Positions 18,723 to 32,900 of a DNA stretch of 64,000 nt are shown in pieces; positions within the stretch are counted from its first letter, which is position 1; every line of letters starts with the position of its first letter. Origin of the DNA: Molossus alvarezi (lineage: Eukaryota > Chordata > Mammalia > Chiroptera > Molossidae); the NCBI GenBank assembly GCA_037176705.1, contig JBAWUJ010000129.1, forward strand, positions 62,001 to 126,000. Direction: 5' to 3'. The notes below the pieces were generated by a model. The model did no database searches. It was not told the DNA's origin and saw only the letters and a program-made list of their open reading frames with translations. The position numbers were made by a program, and so were the translations under genes.

Positions 18723-21700
18723 GACGATCTGGTGGGAGACCTAAGAGTGTAGTGAGACATCAGGAGGGATACCTCGACTGGGAACATCCTCCCTGAGGAG
18801 CAAGGGGTTCCCTTCCCACCCCGGGCCCCCACCCAGCTCAGGATCCCAGTACCAGGAAGAGACGTCCCCATCCCTTGTGGCTGTGCAAACCACCGGGGAT
18901 CGAGGTCCAGGCTGAGGCTGCCGGGGTCCCAGGCAGTTCCTTTGAAAGGGCCTGCCCACGCACGGAGCTCCGGGGACCCTCTTTCTGCGGGCTGCAGAGT
19001 GGGGGTGGGTGGCAGGGAGGGACAGCGGCAGCTTGAAAGGCACCAGAGACATCCCTGGGAAGAACTGAGTCAGTCCTTTGGCATTGGGGTGAGAGCTGGA
19101 GGGGCAGCTTTGTCCCAGGCACACGTGCTGGTGGAGGCTGCTGTTCCATGGGTGAGCCCTTCCCTGGCGGGGCAGGCAGCCCGGTGGGCGGGCGCGCACC
19201 GTCCCTGGGACTCTGGTGACCTAGCACCCACTGTCTGGGCCACCCTGGTGATTGCCTGAGGCCCCGCCCCACGGCACATTCAGGCCCACCCAAGCGGTGT
19301 CCATTGATTTTTCCCTAGGATTGGCCTGTCTTGGCTCCCGCTTCACGAGGTCCTAAATTCTCTGAAACCAACAACACCTGGCCTCAGCGAGCCCCATACC
19401 TCCTCTGGCTCACTGGCCCCAGGCCTGGCAGTAGTAGCAGCCAGCGTTGGGCCCCAGCTTGACATTGCCTAGGCACCTCCAAGACCAGCACAGAAGGCAG
19501 CCATGTGTAGATCGCTTTGTAGCTTATGTCTGGTGGCCCCGGGGAGAACACACAGGGGCAGTGGCTGACCTCGCCCCGGAGCCAGCCTAGAAGAGTTGGC
19601 CTTTCCTTTGCTCCTTTTCCCTTCAGAATATTACAATGGCATCCTCAGTACCTGGAGGTGGGTCTTTGTGCTTCTTTCTCAATAGGCTGTACGTATGTGT
19701 TCTTTTTCTTGCTTCTCTCTTTCCTCCCTCCCTCCCTCCCTCTCTGGCTAGAGCCCTTTGGGGCTCAGGGCAAGACTGAGGAAGTTGTACAGAGAGCTCC
19801 CACATGCCCACGGCCCTGTAGTCCCTGCTCTTTCTTCCCCAAGTCACACACGGGCAGGCACGCAGGCACCCAATGCGTGAATTTTCTGAGGCCCAGAGGC
19901 CTGCTGCAGAACTTAGGATGAAAACCCTACCCTGCTCTTTTCCAGAAAGACAGGCATGGGCCTAAGCAAGGTGGCCTGGCCTGGGCTGGGCCTGGGGAGT
20001 GGGGGTGGGGTTAGGGGGTGGGAAGGGAAGGCCAGGGCCACTTATTCCAAGGGAACAGCAATGGCTTGATTCAAATGCAGAGAGCCTGGGACTTTGCCTG
20101 AGGCTTCTACAACTCCCCCACACTTAGGCCACTGATTCCAAGCTGCAGGAAGGGAGCAGGGTCAGTCTGGAGCTGAAAGAGTTCGCCTCCATGTGCCAAA
20201 GCCGAAAACTGCCCTCCACCCTCTGAGAAAGGGCAGGGTGTGGGTGGGGGTGAGGTGGCGGTTGGGTGGTGGTGGTGGTGGTGGTGAGCGGTGGCGGTTT
20301 AGGGGTGCAAGTGCAGGGCATCCAAGGAGAAGTTAAAGAGTCCATCTCGGCGTCATAGATTCCCCAGGCCAAACGCCGGTGTGGAGTGATGAGGGTCCAG
20401 GGAGGCCTGGTAGGGGATGAATGGACTCAGTAACCCTGTGTCTCGGGAACAACAAGCACACTCGTACTGAAACACTGTGCTCCAGCTGACGATTTTGGTA
20501 ACTCACCTTTAGGTACCCTTCACATGGATGGATGGAGAGATGGTTGGGTGGGTGGGTGGATGGATGGATGGTGAGCACTGAACTGGACAGACAGGACACA
20601 CCGATCCTCCCTCCGACCACCGATTTCCAAGGGTAGGTCCGGGCCTAGGACATGGGCAACCCCCCATCAAGTGAATTTAGTTAACACCTTTGTAATTTGG
20701 ACCATCAGTGAGTTTAGTGTAGGTCTCTGGGTCTGTGAGGCCACTACACAGGCCTCCCCTGAGCTCGCCTGTGTTCCTATGTGTATGTGGCCCCTGCTAC
20801 GCGCACACGCGCGCACACACACGGTACTCTCCTCCGGAGAGCCCTGACTCCTAAGTCGTGATCCAGGGGTTGTTTGAAACATCACCCCAAAGGAGTGGAC
20901 CCCAGGAGGGGGATGTGAACATATGTCCTAGATGCCAGTGAACTGTGTGTTCTTAAAAGGGTTCAGATCTGAGGTCGTAGGTGATGTTTATATTTACTAC
21001 CCTGCAATGAGAACCTAGAAACAAGTCAGGACATCAAAAATCCCTCTCTTTGAAAGTCAGGGAGTTCCTGCATGTGTCAGAGAGGGTCCCCTATTTGTCT
21101 CCTGGCCTTCCACAGAATTCACCCCAGGACCTGAGGTGTAATCTTTGAGTCTGATGAGTTTTTTGAGTCATTCTTTGTTGTTGCTGGTGCTGGTGCCGGT
21201 GCTGGTGCTGCTGCTGCTGCTGGTGCTGGTTCTTCAGTTAATCCTCACCCGAGGGTATTTCCTTGATTTGCAGTTGGACACTGAAATGGCAGGATAATTC
21301 TGGGAGAAGAGGAACGGAGAAACCGAGGCAGGAAAGTTAAACAGAGCCAAAGAGCTTTGCGGGACGTGTTTAGCAGGGCCTTGTCTTGAGAACCAGGCCA
21401 ACAGACTCTATTTGTCACAGAAGTGTGCAGCAGAGGAGGGGGCAGGGAAGGGGAGAGGGGGAGAATTCAGACACCACTCATCCTGAAGTTGTTGGGACAG
21501 CAGGGAGGGAGGGAGGGAGAGAGGAAGGAGGAAAGAAGAGTGTAAAGGAATGGACCAAGCAACCAAGCAACCAAGCGACAAAAGAGGCAGGTCCTTCCCA
21601 GGAATAGACCAAAGAAAAGGGGAGACTTTTGGAGTCCAACTGCACCAGGAATATCTAGGCGAGGAACTCAAACACAAAAACTTCCAGACAGAAGGGGATG

Positions 21701-22544
21701 TGAGGCAGAAAAGGCTCTTTAGATGAGCTGACAGCCTGCCTGTGCTTCCTAGGCCAGACGCGTAGGTGGGCTCGCTCCGTTTCCGTAATAAATGTGCATG
21801 AGTTCAGGTTGTGCTCCATTCACTTGCACTCACGTTGCAATAAATTCACGGAGCGAGCGGAAAGCAGATGTTATGTGCAGTGTCTCCTCCACCTCCTTCC
21901 CCATGAGAACACAAAGATCCAGTCTGGGGACAGCCCTCTGCCGGTGATTCAGGGGATCGTCCAGTCACACCTCTCTGGTGTCTGTGAGCGGCGGTGCAGG
22001 TCCCATTTTCATCACAGGCGGCCTTTGAGAGGGAGTGGGAGGGGGGCAGGGGGTATGGTCAAGTGGGAGGGCAGGAGGGAGCGGGAAGAGGGAACTCTGC
22101 AACACCTCATGAGTTTATTCTCTTTGGCTTTCCCCACACACTCACTGCTTCAAGAAGCAATGTGGAGTCACACCAAGATTCCCCACGGGAGAACAGGAAG
22201 GAGGGGTTGACGGCAGGCAAGTTTCCTTAGTAGGCCTCCTCCTCGCCCAGCCGCACCACTTGCCCTTGGCAGAGATTCCAGCGCCAGGCAAGGGGAGGAG
22301 TGGGGGCGAAAGCTTCACAGTGCCCAAAGGGTAGGGCCCCCGGCCCATGGGAAGCTGGAGGCAGGCGGGCCGAGCAGTAGAGGGGTGTCCCGTGGAACAC
22401 ATCTGCCGCTTTTCCATCGGACTGGAGCTTGGTGGGTTGTCGGGGCGGCGGCCCAAACACACGGGTGGAGGGGGGCGCTCGCCTAGGGCGGGACTTTTGG
22501 GGGGGTTGCCCCGCCGGTTCGGGGCCCGCCGCCACAGGAGTGGT
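16910..22544 (+). repeat. Unit 4 (5635 bp), type B
   Basis: Same states as unit 2: C at the 545 equivalent, short CT tract, G at 21445 (equivalent of 4538). Confidence 0.95.
21175..21229 (+). repeat. CTG/GTG tract, 55 bases (unit 4)
   Basis: Same sequence as the unit 1 tract. Confidence 0.93.
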
Positions 22545-24359
22545 TCGCGGTGTCCTGCCAGGAATCCCTCCGTCACCCTCTTCAGTCCACCAAACCCCCT
22601 TTTTGTCTGGGAAAAGTGGACATGTGTAAAGAGGAGAAGCAAACGGACGACACAGCTCGGAGAGGCCGATTCACGTGGATTTTGTTTCCACGCGACACAG
22701 GTGTCAAGAAGTAAGTGTAAGGGATGAGGCCCCCACCTGCATTTCTCAGACCCGTGAAAGTAGTTTTCATGGCAGGTACTGCCGCGTGTCATTTGCCCCT
22801 ACCCTGCTCCTACACACCGCCTTCCTTTTCCCCGGGGCGCAGGTGTGCTGCTAATTGCCACCATTCAGGGCGGCCGCGGCCCCGCCCCCTTCGCCCCGCC
22901 CCCGTCCTGACGGCCCATCCCCCTGTGCGCCGACCCGGCCAGCTGTCAACCTCCTCTGTGCGGAGCTTATCACAGCCGCCACCGGGCAGGTGCTGCGCGA
23001 TTGCCACACGTCACAGTGAGGCCAGCCGGATCGCATCGCATCACATCGCATCGCATCGCATCCTGACTAACGGGGCCACGGAGACGCGTGGCCCAGCGCT
23101 CGGGAGCCCGGGCTCGTGGTCGATTCACGGCAGCGGGAGGGTGCTTGGGACACTTGTCTTCTCTCCTCTGTTCTCTGCTTCTCTCTCTCTCTCGCTCGCT
23201 CTCTCTCTCTGTGTCTCTCTCTCCCGCCCCGCCCCCGTCTCCCTCTCCTCCTCTCTCTCACCCCCCTAGTCTCATAGAGCTCTCCTGTCTTGCAGGACAG
23301 GGAATTTCGCGGAGTCGTGGAAGGGACTGCTCCCCTAGGCCCCTCCTGTGCCGAGGAAGGTCAGGCGGGCAAGCGGATCCCCGGGCGGATTTGGGGATTT
23401 CCTCGGAGCGAGGAGGCAGCTTCTCTGTGCGATCTCGGTTCCGGCGGAGGACACCTGCTGCGGGCAGCGAAGCCGGACCCCGGTGGCCTGGGGTTTGGGC
23501 CGGCGCCGCCGGTACGTCAACCATCCACAGGAGTGGAAACGGTCCTGGTGCACACTGCAACTGTTTTCAGAGAGGTAGGGACTGTCGTGTCTTAGGTCAA
23601 ATAAGTACTTTTGAAACATAAGTCCATCAAATCAACGTGTTCATAGTTATTGCCTGATCCGCCCGCGCCCGCCCAGCCCCCAGCACACCAGGCCAACCCC
23701 AGCCGGCCTCGCCCCCCCCACCCTGACACACACACACACGCACCCCCACGGACACGCACACCGCCCCGCCCCCCCACACACACACTGACACAGCAGCGCC
23801 CAGTCACGGCCCGTTAGAGATCCGGTCCACTGGTGGACCCGGTCGCTGTCCGTTGCAGCGGCCAAGTCCGGTGCCGGGCAACCTGTCTCTCCGGTCGCCC
23901 AGGCAACCGGCGCGGTCTCGCGTCCCCCGCAAGTCGTCCTCGCTCGTTCGGTGCCTCGATCGCGTGACCGCGGTTCTGCGGGCAGACCCGGAAGCGGGCC
24001 GGAGAGAGGCACACACGCACAGACACTCCCTCCCTCCCTCGCACACAGACACACACGGGCCTCCACACCTCCCTCGCTCCCTCCCCCCCTCCCCCCCTTG
24101 GCCTCTGGCCAAATACAAATACAGAATCAGTCAATAAAACATTTCAATATCGCCGTGCTCTCGTCCTGTTCACGGGCTTTGCGTCAGTCTGCGGCGGCGG
24201 CGGCCCGGGCAGAGACCCTGAGAGGGCCGAGGAGATCTCCCCCTCCCTTTCGACCTGGAGAATGTTCAGTGGGCTGGCGAGGGAAGAGCGGCTGCCAGCC
24301 GCCGAGCCGGCCCGCGCGGTTTGTTTCTCACGGAAGGCTTCCGGGCCCGTGAGGAGGGA
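22357..24359. promoter_or_regulatory. CpG island, unit 4/5 junction
   Basis: Copy with the type C markers, G at 22649 and A at 23066. Confidence 0.7.
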
Positions 24360-27300
24360 GACGATCTGGTGGGAGACCTAAGAGTGTAGTGAGACATCAG
24401 GAGGGATACCTCGACTGGGAACATCCTCCCTGAGGAGCAAGGGGTTCCCTTCCCACCCCGGGCCCCCACCCAGCTCAGGATCCCAGTACCAGGAAGAGAC
24501 GTCCCCATCCCTTGTGGCTGTGCAAACCACCGGGGATCGAGGTCCAGGCTGAGGCTGCCGGGGTCCCAGGCAGTTCCTTTGAAAGGGCCTGCCCACGCAC
24601 GGAGCTCCGGGGACCCTCTTTCTGCGGGCTGCAGAGTGGGGGTGGGTGGCAGGGAGGGACAGCGGCAGCTTGAAAGGCACCAGAGACATCCCTGGGAAGA
24701 ACTGAGTCAGTCCTTTGGCATTGGGGTGAGAGCTGGAGGGGCAGCTTTGTCCCAGGCACACGTGCTGGTGGAGGCTGCTGTTCCATGGGTGAGCCCTTCC
24801 CTGGCGGGGCAGGCAGCCCGGTGGGCGGGCGCGCACCGTCCCTGGGACTCTGGTGACCTAGCACCCACTGTCTGGGCCACCCTGGTGATTGCCTGAGGCC
24901 CCGCCCCACGGCACATTCAGGCCCACCCAAGCGGTGTCCATTGATTTTTCCCTAGGATTGGCCTGTCTTGGCTCCCGCTTCACGAGGTCCTAAATTCTCT
25001 GAAACCAACAACACCTGGCCTCAGCGAGCCCCATACCTCCTCTGGCTCACTGGCCCCAGGCCTGGCAGTAGTAGCAGCCAGCGTTGGGCCCCAGCTTGAC
25101 ATTGCCTAGGCACCTCCAAGACCAGCACAGAAGGCAGCCATGTGTAGATCGCTTTGTAGCTTATGTCTGGTGGCCCCGGGGAGAACACACAGGGGCAGTG
25201 GCTGACCTCGCCCCGGAGCCAGCCTAGAAGAGTTGGCCTTTCCTTTGCTCCTTTTCCCTTCAGAATATTACAATGGCATCCTCAGTACCTGGAGGTGGGT
25301 CTTTGTGCTTCTTTCTCAATAGGCTGTACGTATGTGTTCTTTTTCTTGCTTCTCTCTTTCCTCCCTCCCTCCCTCCCTCTCTGGCTAGAGCCCTTTGGGG
25401 CTCAGGGCAAGACTGAGGAAGTTGTACAGAGAGCTCCCACATGCCCACGGCCCTGTAGTCCCTGCTCTTTCTTCCCCAAGTCACACACGGGCAGGCACGC
25501 AGGCACCCAATGCGTGAATTTTCTGAGGCCCAGAGGCCTGCTGCAGAACTTAGGATGAAAACCCTACCCTGCTCTTTTCCAGAAAGACAGGCATGGGCCT
25601 AAGCAAGGTGGCCTGGCCTGGGCTGGGCCTGGGGAGTGGGGGTGGGGTTAGGGGGTGGGAAGGGAAGGCCAGGGCCACTTATTCCAAGGGAACAGCAATG
25701 GCTTGATTCAAATGCAGAGAGCCTGGGACTTTGCCTGAGGCTTCTACAACTCCCCCACACTTAGGCCACTGATTCCAAGCTGCAGGAAGGGAGCAGGGTC
25801 AGTCTGGAGCTGAAAGAGTTCGCCTCCATGTGCCAAAGCCGAAAACTGCCCTCCACCCTCTGAGAAAGGGCAGGGTGTGGGTGGGGGTGAGGTGGCGGTT
25901 GGGTGGTGGTGGTGGTGGTGGTGAGCGGTGGCGGTTTAGGGGTGCAAGTGCAGGGCATCCAAGGAGAAGTTAAAGAGTCCATCTCGGCGTCATAGATTCC
26001 CCAGGCCAAACGCCGGTGTGGAGTGATGAGGGTCCAGGGAGGCCTGGTAGGGGATGAATGGACTCAGTAACCCTGTGTCTCGGGAACAACAAGCACACTC
26101 GTACTGAAACACTGTGCTCCAGCTGACGATTTTGGTAACTCACCTTTAGGTACCCTTCACATGGATGGATGGAGAGATGGTTGGGTGGGTGGGTGGATGG
26201 ATGGATGGTGAGCACTGAACTGGACAGACAGGACACACCGATCCTCCCTCCGACCACCGATTTCCAAGGGTAGGTCCGGGCCTAGGACATGGGCAACCCC
26301 CCATCAAGTGAATTTAGTTAACACCTTTGTAATTTGGACCATCAGTGAGTTTAGTGTAGGTCTCTGGGTCTGTGAGGCCACTACACAGGCCTCCCCTGAG
26401 CTCGCCTGTGTTCCTATGTGTATGTGGCCCCTGCTACGCGCACACGCGCGCACACACACGGTACTCTCCTCCGGAGAGCCCTGACTCCTAAGTCGTGATC
26501 CAGGGGTTGTTTGAAACATCACCCCAAAGGAGTGGACCCCAGGAGGGGGATGTGAACATATGTCCTAGATGCCAGTGAACTGTGTGTTCTTAAAAGGGTT
26601 CAGATCTGAGGTCGTAGGTGATGTTTATATTTACTACCCTGCAATGAGAACCTAGAAACAAGTCAGGACATCAAAAATCCCTCTCTTTGAAAGTCAGGGA
26701 GTTCCTGCATGTGTCAGAGAGGGTCCCCTATTTGTCTCCTGGCCTTCCACAGAATTCACCCCAGGACCTGAGGTGTAATCTTTGAGTCTGATGAGTTTTT
26801 TGAGTCATTCTTTGTTGTTGCTGGTGCTGGTGCCGGTGCTGGTGCTGCTGCTGCTGCTGGTGCTGGTTCTTCAGTTAATCCTCACCCGAGGGTATTTCCT
26901 TGATTTGCAGTTGGACACTGAAATGGCAGGATAATTCTGGGAGAAGAGGAACGGAGAAACCGAGGCAGGAAAGTTAAACAGAGCCAAAGAGCTTTGCGGG
27001 ACGTGTTTAGCAGGGCCTTGTCTTGAGAACCAGGCCAACAGACTCTATTTGTCACAGAAGTGTGCAGCAGAGGAGGGGGCACGGAAGGGGAGAGGGGGAG
27101 AATTCAGACACCACTCATCCTGAAGTTGTTGGGACAGCAGGGAGGGAGGGAGGGAGAGAGGAAGGAGGAAAGAAGAGTGTAAAGGAATGGACCAAGCAAC
27201 CAAGCAACCAAGCGACAAAAGAGGCAGGTCCTTCCCAGGAATAGACCAAAGAAAAGGGGAGACTTTTGGAGTCCAACTGCACCAGGAATATCTAGGCGAG

Positions 27301-28181
27301 GAACTCAAACACAAAAACTTCCAGACAGAAGGGGATGTGAGGCAGAAAAGGCTCTTTAGATGAGCTGACAGCCTGCCTGTGCTTCCTAGGCCAGACGCGT
27401 AGGTGGGCTCGCTCCGTTTCCGTAATAAATGTGCATGAGTTCAGGTTGTGCTCCATTCACTTGCACTCACGTTGCAATAAATTCACGGAGCGAGCGGAAA
27501 GCAGATGTTATGTGCAGTGTCTCCTCCACCTCCTTCCCCATGAGAACACAAAGATCCAGTCTGGGGACAGCCCTCTGCCGGTGATTCAGGGGATCGTCCA
27601 GTCACACCTCTCTGGTGTCTGTGAGCGGCGGTGCAGGTCCCATTTTCATCACAGGCGGCCTTTGAGAGGGAGTGGGAGGGGGGCAGGGGGTATGGTCAAG
27701 TGGGAGGGCAGGAGGGAGCGGGAAGAGGGAACTCTGCAACACCTCATGAGTTTATTCTCTTTGGCTTTCCCCACACACTCACTGCTTCAAGAAGCAATGT
27801 GGAGTCACACCAAGATTCCCCACGGGAGAACAGGAAGGAGGGGTTGACGGCAGGCAAGTTTCCTTAGTAGGCCTCCTCCTCGCCCAGCCGCACCACTTGC
27901 CCTTGGCAGAGATTCCAGCGCCAGGCAAGGGGAGGAGTGGGGGCGAAAGCTTCACAGTGCCCAAAGGGTAGGGCCCCCGGCCCATGGGAAGCTGGAGGCA
28001 GGCGGGCCGAGCAGTAGAGGGGTGTCCCGTGGAACACATCTGCCGCTTTTCCATCGGACTGGAGCTTGGTGGGTTGTCGGGGCGGCGGCCCAAACACACG
28101 GGTGGAGGGGGGCGCTCGCCTAGGGCGGGACTTTTGGGGGGGTTGCCCCGCCGGTTCGGGGCCCGCCGCCACAGGAGTGGT
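22545..28181 (+). repeat. Unit 5 (5637 bp), type C
   Basis: Same states as unit 3: G at 22649 and A at 23066, long CT tract. Confidence 0.95.
26812..26866 (+). repeat. CTG/GTG tract, 55 bases (unit 5)
   Basis: Same sequence as the unit 1 tract. Confidence 0.93.
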
Positions 28182-29996
28182 TCGCGGTGTCCTGCCAGGA
28201 ATCCCTCCGTCACCCTCTTCAGTCCACCAAACCCCCTTTTTGTCTGGGAAAAGTGGACATGTGTAAAGAGGAGAAGCAAACGGACCACACAGCTCGGAGA
28301 GGCCGATTCACGTGGATTTTGTTTCCACGCGACACAGGTGTCAAGAAGTAAGTGTAAGGGATGAGGCCCCCACCTGCATTTCTCAGACCCGTGAAAGTAG
28401 TTTTCATGGCAGGTACTGCCGCGTGTCATTTGCCCCTACCCTGCTCCTACACACCGCCTTCCTTTTCCCCGGGGCGCAGGTGTGCTGCTAATTGCCACCA
28501 TTCAGGGCGGCCGCGGCCCCGCCCCCTTCGCCCCGCCCCCGTCCTGACGGCCCATCCCCCTGTGCGCCGACCCGGCCAGCTGTCAACCTCCTCTGTGCGG
28601 AGCTTATCACAGCCGCCACCGGGCAGGTGCTGCGCGATTGCCACACGTCACAGTGAGGCCAGCCGGATCGCATCGCATCACATCGCATCGCATCGCATCC
28701 TGGCTAACGGGGCCACGGAGACGCGTGGCCCAGCGCTCGGGAGCCCGGGCTCGTGGTCGATTCACGGCAGCGGGAGGGTGCTTGGGACACTTGTCTTCTC
28801 TCCTCTGTTCTCTGCTTCTCTCTCTCTCTCGCTCGCTCTCTCTCTCTGTGTCTCTCTCTCCCGCCCCGCCCCCGTCTCCCTCTCCTCCTCTCTCTCACCC
28901 CCCTAGTCTCATAGAGCTCTCCTGTCTTGCAGGACAGGGAATTTCGCGGAGTCGTGGAAGGGACTGCTCCCCTAGGCCCCTCCTGTGCCGAGGAAGGTCA
29001 GGCGGGCAAGCGGATCCCCGGGCGGATTTGGGGATTTCCTCGGAGCGAGGAGGCAGCTTCTCTGTGCGATCTCGGTTCCGGCGGAGGACACCTGCTGCGG
29101 GCAGCGAAGCCGGACCCCGGTGGCCTGGGGTTTGGGCCGGCGCCGCCGGTACGTCAACCATCCACAGGAGTGGAAACGGTCCTGGTGCACACTGCAACTG
29201 TTTTCAGAGAGGTAGGGACTGTCGTGTCTTAGGTCAAATAAGTACTTTTGAAACATAAGTCCATCAAATCAACGTGTTCATAGTTATTGCCTGATCCGCC
29301 CGCGCCCGCCCAGCCCCCAGCACACCAGGCCAACCCCAGCCGGCCTCGCCCCCCCCACCCTGACACACACACACACGCACCCCCACGGACACGCACACCG
29401 CCCCGCCCCCCCACACACACACTGACACAGCAGCGCCCAGTCACGGCCCGTTAGAGATCCGGTCCACTGGTGGACCCGGTCGCTGTCCGTTGCAGCGGCC
29501 AAGTCCGGTGCCGGGCAACCTGTCTCTCCGGTCGCCCAGGCAACCGGCGCGGTCTCGCGTCCCCCGCAAGTCGTCCTCGCTCGTTCGGTGCCTCGATCGC
29601 GTGACCGCGGTTCTGCGGGCAGACCCGGAAGCGGGCCGGAGAGAGGCACACACGCACAGACACTCCCTCCCTCCCTCGCACACAGACACACACGGGCCTC
29701 CACACCTCCCTCGCTCCCTCCCCCCCTCCCCCCCTTGGCCTCTGGCCAAATACAAATACAGAATCAGTCAATAAAACATTTCAATATCGCCGTGCTCTCG
29801 TCCTGTTCACGGGCTTTGCGTCAGTCTGCGGCGGCGGCGGCCCGGGCAGAGACCCTGAGAGGGCCGAGGAGATCTCCCCCTCCCTTTCGACCTGGAGAAT
29901 GTTCAGTGGGCTGGCGAGGGAAGAGCGGCTGCCAGCCGCCGAGCCGGCCCGCGCGGTTTGTTTCTCACGGAAGGCTTCCGGGCCCGTGAGGAGGGA
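27994..29996. promoter_or_regulatory. CpG island, unit 5/6 junction
   Basis: Copy with the unit 1 states throughout. Confidence 0.7.
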
Positions 29997-32900
29997 GACG
30001 ATCTGGTGGGAGACCTAAGAGTGTAGTGAGACATCAGGAGGGATACCTCGACTGGGAACATCCTCCCTGAGGAGCAAGGGGTTCCCTTCCCACCCCGGGC
30101 CCCCACCCAGCTCAGGATCCCAGTACCAGGAAGAGACGTCCCCATCCCTTGTGGCTGTGCAAACCACCGGGGATCGAGGTCCAGGCTGAGGCTGCCGGGG
30201 TCCCAGGCAGTTCCTTTGAAAGGGCCTGCCCACGCACGGAGCTCCGGGGACCCTCTTTCTGCGGGCTGCAGAGTGGGGGTGGGTGGCAGGGAGGGACAGC
30301 GGCAGCTTGAAAGGCACCAGAGACATCCCTGGGAAGAACTGAGTCAGTCCTTTGGCATTGGGGTGAGAGCTGGAGGGGCAGCTTTGTCCCAGGCACACGT
30401 GCTGGTGGAGGCTGCTGTTCCATGGGTGAGCCCTTCCCTGGCGGGGCAGGCAGCCCGGTGGGCGGGCGCGCACCGTCCCTGGGACTCTGGTGACCTAGCA
30501 CCCACTGTCTGGGCCACCCTGGTGATTGCCTGAGGCCCCGCCCCACGGCACATTCAGGCCCACCCAAGCGGTGTCCATTGATTTTTCCCTAGGATTGGCC
30601 TGTCTTGGCTCCCGCTTCACGAGGTCCTAAATTCTCTGAAACCAACAACACCTGGCCTCAGCGAGCCCCATACCTCCTCTGGCTCACTGGCCCCAGGCCT
30701 GGCAGTAGTAGCAGCCAGCGTTGGGCCCCAGCTTGACATTGCCTAGGCACCTCCAAGACCAGCACAGAAGGCAGCCATGTGTAGATCGCTTTGTAGCTTA
30801 TGTCTGGTGGCCCCGGGGAGAACACACAGGGGCAGTGGCTGACCTCGCCCCGGAGCCAGCCTAGAAGAGTTGGCCTTTCCTTTGCTCCTTTTCCCTTCAG
30901 AATATTACAATGGCATCCTCAGTACCTGGAGGTGGGTCTTTGTGCTTCTTTCTCAATAGGCTGTACGTATGTGTTCTTTTTCTTGCTTCTCTCTTTCCTC
31001 CCTCCCTCCCTCCCTCTCTGGCTAGAGCCCTTTGGGGCTCAGGGCAAGACTGAGGAAGTTGTACAGAGAGCTCCCACATGCCCACGGCCCTGTAGTCCCT
31101 GCTCTTTCTTCCCCAAGTCACACACGGGCAGGCACGCAGGCACCCAATGCGTGAATTTTCTGAGGCCCAGAGGCCTGCTGCAGAACTTAGGATGAAAACC
31201 CTACCCTGCTCTTTTCCAGAAAGACAGGCATGGGCCTAAGCAAGGTGGCCTGGCCTGGGCTGGGCCTGGGGAGTGGGGGTGGGGTTAGGGGGTGGGAAGG
31301 GAAGGCCAGGGCCACTTATTCCAAGGGAACAGCAATGGCTTGATTCAAATGCAGAGAGCCTGGGACTTTGCCTGAGGCTTCTACAACTCCCCCACACTTA
31401 GGCCACTGATTCCAAGCTGCAGGAAGGGAGCAGGGTCAGTCTGGAGCTGAAAGAGTTCGCCTCCATGTGCCAAAGCCGAAAACTGCCCTCCACCCTCTGA
31501 GAAAGGGCAGGGTGTGGGTGGGGGTGAGGTGGCGGTTGGGTGGTGGTGGTGGTGGTGGTGAGCGGTGGCGGTTTAGGGGTGCAAGTGCAGGGCATCCAAG
31601 GAGAAGTTAAAGAGTCCATCTCGGCGTCATAGATTCCCCAGGCCAAACGCCGGTGTGGAGTGATGAGGGTCCAGGGAGGCCTGGTAGGGGATGAATGGAC
31701 TCAGTAACCCTGTGTCTCGGGAACAACAAGCACACTCGTACTGAAACACTGTGCTCCAGCTGACGATTTTGGTAACTCACCTTTAGGTACCCTTCACATG
31801 GATGGATGGAGAGATGGTTGGGTGGGTGGGTGGATGGATGGATGGTGAGCACTGAACTGGACAGACAGGACACACCGATCCTCCCTCCGACCACCGATTT
31901 CCAAGGGTAGGTCCGGGCCTAGGACATGGGCAACCCCCCATCAAGTGAATTTAGTTAACACCTTTGTAATTTGGACCATCAGTGAGTTTAGTGTAGGTCT
32001 CTGGGTCTGTGAGGCCACTACACAGGCCTCCCCTGAGCTCGCCTGTGTTCCTATGTGTATGTGGCCCCTGCTACGCGCACACGCGCGCACACACACGGTA
32101 CTCTCCTCCGGAGAGCCCTGACTCCTAAGTCGTGATCCAGGGGTTGTTTGAAACATCACCCCAAAGGAGTGGACCCCAGGAGGGGGATGTGAACATATGT
32201 CCTAGATGCCAGTGAACTGTGTGTTCTTAAAAGGGTTCAGATCTGAGGTCGTAGGTGATGTTTATATTTACTACCCTGCAATGAGAACCTAGAAACAAGT
32301 CAGGACATCAAAAATCCCTCTCTTTGAAAGTCAGGGAGTTCCTGCATGTGTCAGAGAGGGTCCCCTATTTGTCTCCTGGCCTTCCACAGAATTCACCCCA
32401 GGACCTGAGGTGTAATCTTTGAGTCTGATGAGTTTTTTGAGTCATTCTTTGTTGTTGCTGGTGCTGGTGCCGGTGCTGGTGCTGCTGCTGCTGCTGGTGC
32501 TGGTTCTTCAGTTAATCCTCACCCGAGGGTATTTCCTTGATTTGCAGTTGGACACTGAAATGGCAGGATAATTCTGGGAGAAGAGGAACGGAGAAACCGA
32601 GGCAGGAAAGTTAAACAGAGCCAAAGAGCTTTGCGGGACGTGTTTAGCAGGGCCTTGTCTTGAGAACCAGGCCAACAGACTCTATTTGTCACAGAAGTGT
32701 GCAGCAGAGGAGGGGGCACGGAAGGGGAGAGGGGGAGAATTCAGACACCACTCATCCTGAAGTTGTTGGGACAGCAGGGAGGGAGGGAGGGAGAGAGGAA
32801 GGAGGAAAGAAGAGTGTAAAGGAATGGACCAAGCAACCAAGCAACCAAGCGACAAAAGAGGCAGGTCCTTCCCAGGAATAGACCAAAGAAAAGGGGAGAC

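Larger units (their letters stand above)
16910..28181 (+). repeat. Two-unit block, copy 2 (units 4+5)
   Basis: Second copy of the B+C block, directly adjacent to the first and flanked on both sides by type A units (1 and 6). This is the arrangement expected from unequal crossover by two units. Confidence 0.82.
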
